DNA from: Carallia brachiata
Lineage: Eukaryota; Streptophyta; Magnoliopsida; Malpighiales; Rhizophoraceae
DNA length: 64,000 nucleotides
Reading direction: 5' to 3'
NCBI GenBank assembly: GCA_021464245.1
Contig: JADCRB010000055.1
Location: 1,146,487-1,210,486, forward strand
Position 1 is the first letter of the stretch. Every line of letters starts with the position of its first letter. The position numbers were made by a program, and so were the translations under genes. Positions 40,101-50,616 of the stretch are shown here, piece after piece. Below the pieces are notes generated by a model. The model saw only the letters and a program-made list of their open reading frames with translations. It had not been told where the DNA came from and searched no databases.

Positions 40101-40522
40101 GAAGCAAGCGAATTATCCTTAACCTTGTCCTCTTCTTCATCTTTTCTTGTATCAATAGCAGAAACTTGTACATTGGGCTCAGAACGCTTAACGGGATTTA
40201 CACTATTGTTAACACCACTTGAATGGATGGACAGTTCTCCGTCAGACCCGGCTGGAGACCTATTGTGGATTACATCTCCATCCCTATCTTGCTGCTGTTC
40301 AACGGAGCTCTCATTTGGCGAAGGGAGGGGCGGAACCAAGTTAGTCGACCTGTCAGTCCCATAAAAGTATACATGGAATGTGGCACTTATCTGGTGTGAG
40401 ACCAGAAACGAAGAAGCAAGAGCTAACAATAAGGCAAGGCCTCCTACACACACTGCTATCGTAGATACAGACCGCGGGAACGCTGGCATGGAAGGAGGGC
40501 CCTTTGGCGACGCCAATGTCAT
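37189..40522 (-). CDS. TBL17/TBL18-like: TRICHOME BIREFRINGENCE-LIKE polysaccharide O-acetyltransferase
   Basis: Three coding exons: 40522-39781, 39280-39006 and 37998-37189. The total is 1,827 nt, giving 608 residues. The protein has a cytosolic N-terminus, a signal-anchor helix (about residues 20-45), a long acidic stem to about residue 245, then the TBL domain starting at a conserved GCDLYHG. The catalytic GDS motif (FIGDSVARNQ) is at about 322-324 and the C-terminal DxxH motif (DCLHWC) at about 575. TBL proteins acetylate wall xylan, mannan or pectin in the Golgi lumen. It resembles Arabidopsis YLS7/TBL17 (At5g51640) and TBL18 (At4g25360); its own substrate cannot be told from sequence. 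Oddities: the stem contains an in-frame tandem duplication of about 51 codons, and intron 2 begins with GC rather than GT and hosts a hAT-type element. The frame is intact. Confidence 0.92.
38099..38874. mobile_element. Non-autonomous hAT-type element inside TBL intron 2
   Basis: This 776-bp segment is flanked by a perfect 8-bp direct repeat, cccacacg (38091-38098 and 38875-38882), the target-site length of hAT elements. The termini are an imperfect 11-bp inverted repeat, CAaGGACaGAT at the left and CAgGGACgGAT at the right read inward, which fits the CAGGG-type hAT end. There is no transposase frame. Inside are an A-box-like stretch (taactcagtgg, about 38187-38197), a C14 run (38212-38225) and a B-box-like ggttcgagcc (38234-38243). 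The tRNA-like promoter may have been captured from, or may mark, a nested SINE. It lies wholly within an intron, so the coding sequence is unaffected. Confidence 0.75.
39886..40187 (-). repeat. In-frame tandem duplication (about 51 codons, 2 copies) in the TBL stem
   Basis: Two copies, 39886-40031 and 40039-40187, start 153 bp (51 codons) apart. Each encodes a block beginning RSEPNVQVSA, followed by (I/N)DTRKDEE, VKDN, ASNATKD and NVNEGLDE. The copies differ by one codon in length and several substitutions, so the duplication is not brand new. It lengthens the acidic luminal stem between the membrane anchor and the catalytic domain. Confidence 0.9.
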
Positions 40523-42564
40523 GGCTTTCTAAGTCAAAGCTAATCCTAAATTGAAATATGAAACAATTAACATGTGGATCATACACCTGAACAAAACCAA
40601 CTAAAAAAATCTCCGCAGTTATTGATGTCCCTGATTGAAAAATCCGATCTTGAAAATGACCCAAAATCCAAAACTTCCTTTCAGGTGTATCTCACTTCCA
40701 AATTTAAACAAAACTGAATCAATGTCAACTCCACAGTCCCTCACCTTCAGCGACCTGGAAACACCAAACACGGAGCATAACGATTTCAACATCGCAATAA
40801 ACAACCAACAAAAATAAAAAGGCTTCTTAAAGGCGAGTCAATGCCACAATAAAACCCGATGCCAAACATCAAATTTAATACAGCAACAATGCTGTAGTCC
40901 TTTCAAATTATGATTTTCCATAACAAACCAGATGAAAAATTACCATATATATGAAATGACTAAAAAAAATTCCATTCAAATCAGCATATTAATTCATTCA
41001 GGAAACTCTGAATGTGTTATGTTGTTGTAAAGAAGCATGCTTTCGAAGCTTTCGGATTCAACTTGATTCTCAGGGGATTCGCGACCCCAGTGCAAAACGA
41101 ATCCGAAAGCGTCAGTTTCAATTAGTTAATTCCGAAATTCGGTGCAGTGACGTTTTGGTTCTGTCCAGACAAATATCCTTAAAAAATGCAAGAGGGGAGA
41201 ATTTGATTAGCGGTAAAATTGTGGATTATGACAAAGAAAAGGGATTTGCCAGAGTTTTTCCGCCGAGTTTGAATATTCCTACAAATATAAATGTACAACC
41301 CGTGTTTCTCTATGTCTCTCTCCGCTGGTTGGGCTAACTTTTCCAGTTACAGTTAAGGAGAGAAAAGGTGCAGCGAATCAAATAACCCAAGAGCCTGTGA
41401 TTTTCTTTGTCCTACAGCCTTTATGGCCTATTCTTGCAGTAGTTTATTACAATTTACAACATATCACCTTTGCAGCAGATAGAGGCCTTCGTGGAGTGTT
41501 TGGGGGTGAAGATGGAGTTGCGGGATATCCGCCAGCCAGCCAGCCTTAATTTATCAGTCTTAATTTAGTTGAGCCTTAATTTATTTAGTAATAAAGCCTT
41601 AATTTGGTAGTCTTCAATAACTTCGTTTTTATAATATTTATAAAAAAAATTATGGAATTCACTAAGTTAGGATGTAATTTAAAAAAATAATAAAAACATG
41701 TTAAATTGTCAGGTTGTCATGTAATTGTTGATTGTGGTAGGTGGTAGAACTAAAAATTTTATCCAATAAAGACAAAGTTTAAAGATAAAGATAAAGATGA
41801 AGGAATAAAAATGTCAAATAACAAAGAATTAGGGAGTAGATGTAAAAATATAAAATATAAATTTCAGCAAAAAGACAATATAAAATTTAAGTAAATGATA
41901 GGTTATAAGTGGTACATTTCGTGGATTAGACTGTTACATACTTAAATAATACACCGAAAAATAAGTAACAACAAAAATTAAACAAAGCAAATGCAACAAT
42001 GTAGTGGATGAATTTTGAAGTAGTGAATGACCACCATCCTTAGTGTTCGCTCGTGAAGACGCTTGAAACACAAAGCACGTGCGAGAGCGGCTATAGCGTC
42101 ATCAAACACCTTTTTGTTTTTTTTCTGGTGGTAAGTGAGGTATATCCTTCCAAAAAAAAATAAAAAATTATAATACGTGGTAAAAAGATTTTAACAACAT
42201 ATTCAAATTAATTGTGTTAAAAATATGAAGCGGACACATTTTTATTATGTTTTTAGTGTTTTTAATTTGTATATTTTTTTATGAAGTTAGTAATCCAATA
42301 ATAAAAGAAGGGATGGTGAGAAATTAATATGAATTTATATATATATATATAGGTCTAAATAAATATTTTTTTTGTTCATTAGGAGATTCATTAGACCGTG
42401 AGTTATATAATAAGAGTAGCTATCCCTTACCATAAATTCCACCAATCCTTTCCCTAAATTTAAAATCAAGACCTCTATAATAATAATTTTAAATTTTAAT
42501 TATTAGAATATTTTTTGAGAATATGTCTAAATAAATATAAACAAATACATCTTGTCTAGTGGTC

Positions 42565-42801
42565 GGGTACACAGCAAGCGAGAAGGCCCAACTCCTGAAA
42601 ATGTCAAGTGCGAAATACCAGTTGGCCCAAAACGTTCAGGAGGTGAAGGTCCAACTAATGGGCACTTTGGTTGGACTTTGTGTGGAGTTGCTTTTATGGG
42701 GTTGACAGGAACAATATGATAATCAGAATGAATGAAGCCCTGCCCTTTAAATTTTGTTTATTCGCTACTTTGCTGCTGTGCTGGTACGATTTGTAATTTT
42801 A
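42565..42801 (-). repeat. Dispersed inverted repeat, copy B
   Basis: The reverse complement of this 237-bp segment aligns along its whole length to 36516-36771, with shared blocks at both ends (gtacacagcaag at 42565; tacgatttgtaattttat at 42784). Copy B lacks the (attt)n expansion of copy A. No open reading frame is shared by the two copies. Confidence 0.7.
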
Positions 42802-42999
42802 TGTGATGTGGCTTAACGTGATTGGTCATCACTGTTTGTAGTTGGAGGCTCAAAGAACTATACCTTGCGTCCGATTGCTCTCACAAAACCTGTTTAAACT
42901 TTAAAGCCGCTGCAAACATTGGGATGGTGTGATTTTAATTAAAAAAGAAAATAGTTTGAAATTTTTGGTTAAAAAAATATTATTATTATTATTTATTAT

Positions 43000-43270
43000 T
43001 TTAATTTTTTAATAACTTTTTAATTAATTTAAATAATATTATTTTCTCATAAATTTCTCTCACAAATCACTATTTAATTTTTTTCTAATTATTTCCTTTT
43101 TCACAATTTTCACATCAATCCAAATATTTTTTTTATACAATTTTTTTCTCACAAATTACTATTTATTTTTCTTTCTAATTATTTTATTTCTCACAACTTT
43201 CTCATTAATTCAAATAATTTTATTTTTTTACAATTTTCTTTCTTTCAACTTTCTTTCTTATAATTTTTTA
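43000..43270. repeat. Approx. 90-bp AT-rich tandem repeat, about 3 copies
   Basis: The anchor aaata(a/t)t recurs at about 43031, 43122 and 43212, spacing of 91 and 90 bp. Each is followed by t-rich DNA and ctca(c/t)aaat(t/c)actattta. It has the same unit and orientation as the array at 8990-9240. Confidence 0.55.
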
Positions 43271-45511
43271 ACAATCCCATAACTTTTTAACGATGATCCC
43301 AACAAACCGTCGGTGAACCAGTGTCACTGATGCTGCGAAAGCCCTTCTCTCACCCATATCTCGTGCAGCATTCATCAAAAAGTCAATCATTCGAGCCTGA
43401 CTGACGTTCTGAAATCTTATGTAAACTAGAATTAAGCAGTTGTCATTACTCCTGATCTATTTGATTTAAAAAAAAAAAATTGAGGGTTCTGCTTATGATT
43501 ATTCAAAAAAATTTTAAAGTGATACAAAATTTAAATAATTAAATTAAAATATAAAAAAATAAATTGTCAATATCAAAACTGTTTTATTATTGTTATTATT
43601 ATTTTGTTATCATTCCTCTTGTTTTTTCCTTCTTATGATTTGAGGATTTGTTACGGTAGCAGTCAATTGAAAATGGCTCGTCTTGCAGGGTACACAGAAC
43701 TCAACGTTGACCAGATGTTGAAACTTTCTTCCTGCCGGGTCAACGTCAGCACGACCGAAAATGGGCACAAAAGTTTCAGTTGATGTTTTTATTGATGCAA
43801 CAACCGTGCGTCCAAAAGGGTCCTTGTTGTCCAGCTGCCTTGTCGTATCTACTGAAGTTTCTTCTCAATGCTGACTTATATGAGAAAAAGTTTGAACTTG
43901 ACAGTTGTCATATAGATACGTTATATTCAAATTGATAAATATAATAATTTATTATTAAAATATAATTATTATGATGTTTTGTATAATTTTTTTTTAAGAA
44001 AAATTTCTTTGAAGGAAATTTTTTTTTTATAATTAAATCTATACTTTAAAGTTTTAGACTAATATTCACTTAATTTTTCGTTTTAATTTTATTATTTTAT
44101 ATTTTATTTATATGATTAAATTTTATTAATAAATAATTATACTTGTTAATTTAAGTATGTGTATACTTATAATTACCATGTACGGGTCTAAAATCTCACC
44201 CTTTAACTAATGACTTGTGCAAACGCATAAATGACTTGACTGGCTTGTCTACTCGCCGTATGATTGTGGAACTCGTTTGATTCTTCCTGATTGAGAAAGT
44301 TTTATTTTTCTTTTTTTCTCCCTCTGAAGTCTCTAGTTAAAAACACTTCCCAGTTCCCTTTGTCCATTGCCACCTTAATTTTTCTAATTTATTTTTTTAA
44401 TTTTTTTTATAAATTTAATAATTTAACGGTTTTTTTTTTTTTTTTTTTTTTATGGACCTGCTGACAACTGAATGAATTGTATCCGCATAGATTTGGTTAA
44501 TAACATGTTTGCTTCTTTTTATGTTATGACTAGCCTTTGGGGTGCAATTGCTATTGCTAATTTCCATGTGGAGGACAGAAAACACATGGCAGTTGGGATT
44601 TTAATTTGTCCTTTTCTGGGTTGCAGGGCAACTGGGCAAATGCAAAGCACCTGCAAATGTTGATTCTGGTGGCACCAACAGTATAATTCTCAAAATTAGA
44701 GGGCAATTAGTCTAGATTGGGTCAACTTTAATTTCAACCCAAAAGACCCACAATATGTCAGTAGTTGGATATTTGGTTGGCTCTAATGTTAGCTTTACAG
44801 CTTTACTGCTCATTTTTTAATGCTTAAACAATTTTTAAGGAGAAATTCAAAATTAAAAATAATTTTATTTTACTAATTTCCATTACTTTTTATTTTTAAT
44901 ATTTTAAATCTGAATTTACCAGATCTACCATTTATTATTAAAATAATCCTTATTAAATTTCCAAGACGGACGTGAACCATTTTCTTAACCAAAATTTATA
45001 CTTTGAATTTGGCAATTAAAATATTGATTATTTGGCTAAATTCAGAATATTAAATCAAATATTACCTTTTAATTATAATTTTCCGACTTTATTTACTCCT
45101 CCTCCTTTTCTTGCAAAGCCCTAAATTCGTTCCCTTTGAACAAATTCTGCTATCACACCATTTTTTTTTTTTGCATTTGTCACCCTTTAATTTTTTCCTA
45201 TTTTCTTGATAATTTTCGCTGAAATTGAAGTCTCATCATCGAAGCTCAGTCTATACCTTGTTACTCACCCTGTACTTTGAATTTCTCATTCTTTGATCCT
45301 GATCCGTGAAGATTCCAAGAGAAATCTGAGTTCTTCGTGGGTTTTCTGAATCTGAATTAGTTCATTTGAGTGCATTTTCCTCATAAAGTTAGAATTTTCT
45401 GCCTTTCTATCTGTTGGGTTGTGCAATAAGCAGCTGACATTCAAAAAGTTTTGATTTTTCAAGTTTTTCAGATTCTGGGGTTTTTCAAGGGTTTTTGAAT
45501 GATAAAAATTG

Positions 45512-48500
45512 ATGGAGGCAAAAGAAGGAATGACAGTGAAGGGAAATGAAGCTCCAGATAGCTATGGCGTGGCGTCCAGAACCGAAAATTCTAGCTCGAA
45601 CCCGAACCCGAACCCGAACCCGAACCCGTCATTCACTGAGCCCACATCCATCCAGTTTGGTGCTGCGCCCACGGTGGCTCCGACTCCTGCGAGGTCGGAC
45701 TCGATTATGAAAAAGAAAAGAGGGAGGCCCAGAAAGTACGGGCCTGACGGCACTTTAGCGACGACATTGTCGCCGATGCCGATATCGTCGTCTATTCCTC
45801 TCACGGGAGAGTTTTCGCCTTGGAAACGGGGAAGAGCGCGGCCTGCAGAGTCGAGCAAGAAGCAGTATGGTTATGAATATAACAGCGCAGGTGATTTTTT
45901 GATTTTAATTCTTGCCCCATTGTATTAAAAATTTACGTTTTTTTTTCTCTTTTTTCTTGGGAAATTCATTTGGTCTTTGAGACTCTATGATGCTTAGTAG
46001 CCAAGCCATGGAATTGGGCCTTTGCTGATAATTGTTTCAGTTTTTGGTGTTAAATACAAATCTAGTGGTACGGAATCCAAGTGGGTCAAGTCAAGATCTG
46101 TCTTTTGCTTCCGTTTCTGATTTTGCCGTCGGATTGGGTGGGTCGGATGATGGGCGATGTGAGGGTGGGACCGTCAGATCTGATAATTTGTTGTGTCCCA
46201 TTATCCCATATATACGGAATTAATGATATTGAAATGAATGAGAAGAAGACATGGATCAGGATAAGGATAATGTGAAATCTCTGATGGAATCTTTTTTCTT
46301 TTCTTCTTGTTCTATACAAGAGGACCGTACTTTTGTGAGGGCAACATAAGACTAGAGTGGTTCTCTGCATGACAGTGCCTATTTTTGGAGTTTGCCACTT
46401 TGTTTGGACTTATGGATAGAATGATCTGTTAATTAGTTGGATGATCTGACTGGATTTATATCTGTCTTAAGCCGGTCATTAATATTAAAAGGTTGCCGAC
46501 TCTGACTGACTGTTGAGGTTAAAAGGGACTTAACTTCTATTGCTTGAGGTCTGAAAGGGAAAATGGTAATTGAAGAAAAGACGTTCAAAACATAAAACCG
46601 ACTACTATTTTTCCCATCATTTCGCTAAAAGAAAATTTTAAGGTACCTGGCTTTACTGAAATTTGTTACTGTGTTGGTGTTCAAAAATTTCAGAACATAT
46701 CATCTTTTCATTCAGCTAAAATGGATCATGATAACATATTCTTCGGATTTCGAAATCTTCTAGTCTGGCCAAGTTGAAACTTAAAATGAATCACTGGTTG
46801 GATGCTCAGTGCGATGTGGAGCCATGTGTCTGTTGGGGAAACTAAATTTGGCTTTCTATTTGGGAAAGCTGGGAATGAGGAGGGGGGTGTTTTGGGGATT
46901 TTATTGTGTGGTGGGGGAAGGATTTAAAAATATATCTTTTTTTTATTCAAAACTTTATTTTCCCTAGTGATTGATTGAACAGATCCTCTACTGGGTTTTT
47001 TCTTGCTTGACTGAGATCTTAGTTAGCAGTCAAATTATTAGGTCGATTATATGCTTTTTGAAAATGATTAAAAGCTTCAATTATGTTACAATTCATATTA
47101 GCAATGCTGATTTACAAAATCACACGATGCAGGTAACAGCTTTGCCTACTTTGTTGGAGCTAATTTCACTCCCCATGTGATCACAGTTAATTCTGGTGAG
47201 GTATGTCTTGAAATTTCAACGAGACTCGGTATAATTCAAGGGTGCATTTGGTATCTACTTAAGTTTCCTGTTCATTTGTTTGTCAAACACTAATTTTGCA
47301 TCATCTGTAGAAACATGACAACAGTGAAATTTTTTTCCCAATCATTTCCCATAGTTTAGCTGGCAAATGGAAAGGAAACACACCATTTTGCTCATTTGTA
47401 GAACGATTGGAAAGCAACATATTAGAAGATTTCGAATAAACAATTCTGTTGTGATTGTTAAAGTTTTCTATCTTCATAGTTGTACTGCGTTTCTTGAAGT
47501 GGGCACAGTGTCCCAATTGGTTTAACGAACATTAAAGAAAGATGACTTCATATGCTTTCTTAGTAGTTTGATCATTCTATTTTCTGGTTTTGCGTGTCTT
47601 TTACTCCCCTCCTTGTTGTAGGATGTTACAATGAAGGTCTTGTCCTTTTCTCAACAAGGAGCTCGTGCTATTTGCATCCTTTCTGCAAATGGAATGATTT
47701 CAAACGTTACTCTGCGCCAACCTACTTGTTCTGGTGGTACTCTTACGTATGAGGTGCATGCCTTCATCCTTACTTGATGTAATTTTTAGCTGATTGAGTT
47801 GCTTCTGTGTTTGACTTGTGTCTCTCTCTCTTTTTCTTTTTTTGGGATAAAGTTTATAAATCATAACTGAAAGATAAATTCTTCGTATCTCAAAAACATG
47901 GGAGTAAAAAATAAAAATTATAGAGGGAGAAAAATGGATGTGAGATATCTAAATGAGACGAGATGAGAGCCGAATCAATAATTTTCTCTATAAAAGCAGC
48001 GAGATAGCTTCCCTTTTGGCCCAATGTTGACATACACCACGGGGTTTATTTTATTCTCACCTTCTCGTTCTCCAATGGTGTTTGACTCTGTTCTCCATTG
48101 TCCTAGGACCAACTTAGCTCACTGATCTCAGAAAATTGACCTCTGTGAATACTTGATACAAAAATGAGTTAACCTGGATGCACATCATGCTTGTCTGATC
48201 ATCTAGAAAGACATCTATGAAGGTAGGAGAGCAATGAGGAGAAGTAATGTTGCTTGACTTCTAGCATTTGCACAGTTGCTATATTTAGTGACCTGATTTG
48301 TGTTATGGATCAATTAATCAATCAGAAATACTCTCACTTGGGAGTTTTTGGTGCCGCCTCAAAGAGCTTAATGTACTTATTTCTTTGTCATTGTTGTGAT
48401 GAGACATTCTACAATAAGCGGAATGTCTGAAGCATGTTGACATCTATGTTCTTCTATAATTTCGTGTGTTGGAATTTGAGAATTTGACCTTTTATATTGC

Positions 48501-49449
48501 CACATTACTCCAACATTCTTTGGAAAAAATACTAATTTTTCTTCATTGCATAGTTTAAGAGTGGTCTCTGATTTTGCACGTTGATTAGCTTGGCGATTTT
48601 GACCTTTCCTTTTTCTAAGCATTATGGCTTATGAGAAACATTCTTTTTCTTCAGGGTCGTTTTGAGATACTTTCTCTATCTGGATCATTTATGCCCACTG
48701 ACAGTGGAGGAACAAAAAGCAGGTCTGGTGGAATGAGTGTTTCTTTGGCTGGTCCAGATGGGCGTGTTGTGGGTGGAGGATTAGCTGGTCTGTTGATCGC
48801 TGCTGGCCCAGTGCAGGTACATAATTTTGTTTGAGAAGGAAAGAGAAAGATATATAGGTCATTATAAAATTGATCACTGCCGCTGGAATGTTTTCATGTT
48901 TGTTAATCTTTAGACTTTTTCTTCTAAAGAAAATAAGTTAAAGCTCTTCTCTTTTCACCGACACTAAAAGTATAATTTTTTCTTTTATTTGTATAGAAAA
49001 TGGGAAAGTAGGTATGATATCCTATAGTCCCGTTAGAAAGGATTGCACTATGATTAACACTGCGTGTTGAGACAAAACATTCTGCTCTGTTTGTGTTAGT
49101 TGCTTGCTATCACAGTATCGTGCTTATAATGCCCTTATTTGTGGATTTCTGTATCAGGTTGTCGTAGGCAGTTTTCTCCCAGGTCATCGGCAGGAACAAA
49201 AGAAGAAGCAGAGAATTGAACTTGCGCCAGCCATCTCTCCAGCTGTGAATATTCTCTCTGCAGAAGAGTTGAAGGGGCCTATAGTGGAATAAAGCCAATT
49301 CTCATACCTGGTTCATCCTTCCATGGCGCCAATTCGGCTTCTCTTAATCCCGTGCCAGAGTTTAAAGATCCAGCTTGTGAACTAAATCTTCTTCCCCTGA
49401 GGACCTATCTAGAGGTCCTGACCTGTCAAACTGTGAGGTTTCTTGCTGA
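45512..49449 (+). CDS. AHL3/AHL4-like: AT-hook motif nuclear-localized protein with PPC domain (3' end frameshifted)
   Basis: Exons are 45512-45890, 47133-47200, 47622-47753, 48655-48816 and 49158 onward, with GT-AG introns in consistent phase. The N-terminal part has an (Asn-Pro)5 run, then an AT-hook, KKKRGRPRKYGPDG. A second hook-like site reads RGRARP instead of the usual RGRGRP. The PPC/DUF296 domain follows, from TPHVITVNSGEDVTMK through TLTYEGRFEILSLSGSFMP to GPVQVVVGSFLPG. AHL proteins bind AT-rich matrix DNA through the hook and oligomerise through PPC; AHL3/AHL4 set xylem boundaries in Arabidopsis roots. As written, a TAA at 49290-49292 gives 291 residues. One missing G near 49274 and one missing A near 49380 would extend the frame, with family-like sequence (YSGIKP..., SSSPEDLSRG...), to a TGA at 49447-49449, giving 344 residues. 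Confidence 0.9.
45599..45628 (+). repeat. Coding hexanucleotide microsatellite (aacccg)5
   Basis: Five perfect aacccg units encode (Asn-Pro)5 in the disordered N-terminal region of the AHL protein. Length changes in multiples of six preserve the frame, so it is a likely polymorphic site. Confidence 0.95.
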
Positions 49450-50214
49450 TGACCTATATGCTTGTTGTATCTTCAACATTTTACTGCAGACACAACACTC
49501 AAGGCTTACTTGACATCACTTAAGACAAAAAGGTCGGCTGCTACTAGAGATAAATTAGGGGTTAACAGCATGTGGATTGTAAGCCAGAAGCAAACTTTTT
49601 TTTTTGTGTTGTCCTTCGTTTAGCTTTAGGTAGGTGCTAAAATTGTTAGGCTCTCGCCCTGGCTGTTGTTGTCGTGTATTGGTATCGTCGGGTTATTGTT
49701 GTAACATTGTGTCATTCTTCTGATGGTGAGTACTTCATAAATTGTCATGGACTTAAAAGTGGATGGTTTCTGCTTTGTGAAATTATTTGGATTTCTTAAA
49801 ATAAAAATACTGAATTTCCCTTTTCATTTTGGCGTCAATATGCCAATTTGTAGCATTATATCTTGGATTCCCTGCAGCTAGTCTCATTTATTTCTTCCAT
49901 ATGTACCCATTTCATCTTTGTTCTACTTTTCCTTCCCGCCGCTATCCATTTGTGGGGCATCTCAGACATATATGAAGCGAAATGGAATGGTATGGTTCCA
50001 AAATTTATGAGGAAAAATATTCCTTTGCTTAAAAATGGCCATGCAAAAGTGCCAGAACATAAAAACCTGACATTAAACTTTTGTTCTTTTGTTCTGGGGA
50101 GGCAATGGGATACAGTAAAAAAATTTCTTATTACGCCATGGTCATTAGGCCATTTCGGTTGATGGGTGCTATAACCAAAATGAACTTTGGTGCTGTGATT
50201 GTATATGGAAATTA
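49450..50214. other. Convergent 3' flank between AHL and the small DUF761-like gene
   Basis: AHL 3'UTR followed by the 3'UTR of the convergent minus-strand gene. An open plus-strand stretch at 49863-50162 lacks an ATG near its start and resembles no protein I know. No other feature is seen. Confidence 0.5.
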
Positions 50215-50616
50215 CTAGTGGAGTAAATGGGAAGTCCTGAGCATTTCCGCCTTCCACCCTCTATTAACTTTGTCAATAAATTCTTCGACTCTTCTCCTCA
50301 ATTCATCGTCCCCATCATCGTTGACGTCGCCGTTGTCATGTTCTTTGCCGCCATGATCAGTTGGCTCACCTGAAGAATTGGAGATTTCAGTTGCCTTTGT
50401 TAACATGTGGTTTGGATCAAGTGAATGTTCATCATAAGTTGTTTCTCGTCTGACGTTTGTGGCCATAGCTGAAAGCTGAATTTCGCCCATTTTACTGAGA
50501 TTAGAAACTGGTTTTGAGCCCATGAGGATCATGACTATGATTAAGTTGCAAAAGCAGAAGATGAAAAGAGAGTTGGAAGCGGCCTGCGTTATCAAATCCA
50601 CTGTGGAATCCAACAT
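50215..50616 (-). CDS. Small membrane-anchored protein with DUF761-like C-terminus
   Basis: A 133-residue single-exon frame starting at MLDSTVD (ATG at 50616) and ending at TAG 50217-50215. It has one hydrophobic helix near residues 15-35 (SLFIFCFCNLIIVMILMG), a polar Asp/Asn/Gly-rich linker, and a C-terminal DELRRRVEEFIDKVNRGWK block. That block matches the short conserved tail of plant DUF761/DUF4408-type proteins. Function is unknown; related proteins are often stress- or pathogen-induced. It is convergent with the AHL gene. Assignment rests on overall architecture and the tail motif only. Confidence 0.72.
   Translation of the reverse strand: MLDSTVDLITQAASNSLFIFCFCNLIIVMILMGSKPVSNLSKMGEIQLSAMATNVRRETTYDEHSLDPNHMLTKATEISNSSGEPTDHGGKEHDNGDVNDDGDDELRRRVEEFIDKVNRGWKAEMLRTSHLLH

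Larger units (their letters stand above)
40523..45511. other. Intergenic region between divergent TBL and AHL genes
   Basis: About 5 kb. The left part probably contains the TBL leader, and 41014-41337 is an open stretch without an ATG start. Near 41540-41610 a gccttaattt motif recurs about four times. Copy B of the dispersed inverted repeat lies at 42565-42801, and the 90-bp AT-rich tandem repeat at about 43000-43270. The last 300-400 bp are the CT-rich, T-rich AHL leader. No other gene is recognised. Confidence 0.6.

Noticed and set aside
41014..41337. 107-codon open stretch upstream of TBL
   Set aside because: It has no ATG start in frame and no family resemblance, and it probably overlaps the TBL leader or promoter on the other strand.
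49863..50162. 99-codon plus-strand frame with a hydrophobic start
   Set aside because: No ATG near its beginning; it lies between convergent 3'UTRs and has no recognisable family.
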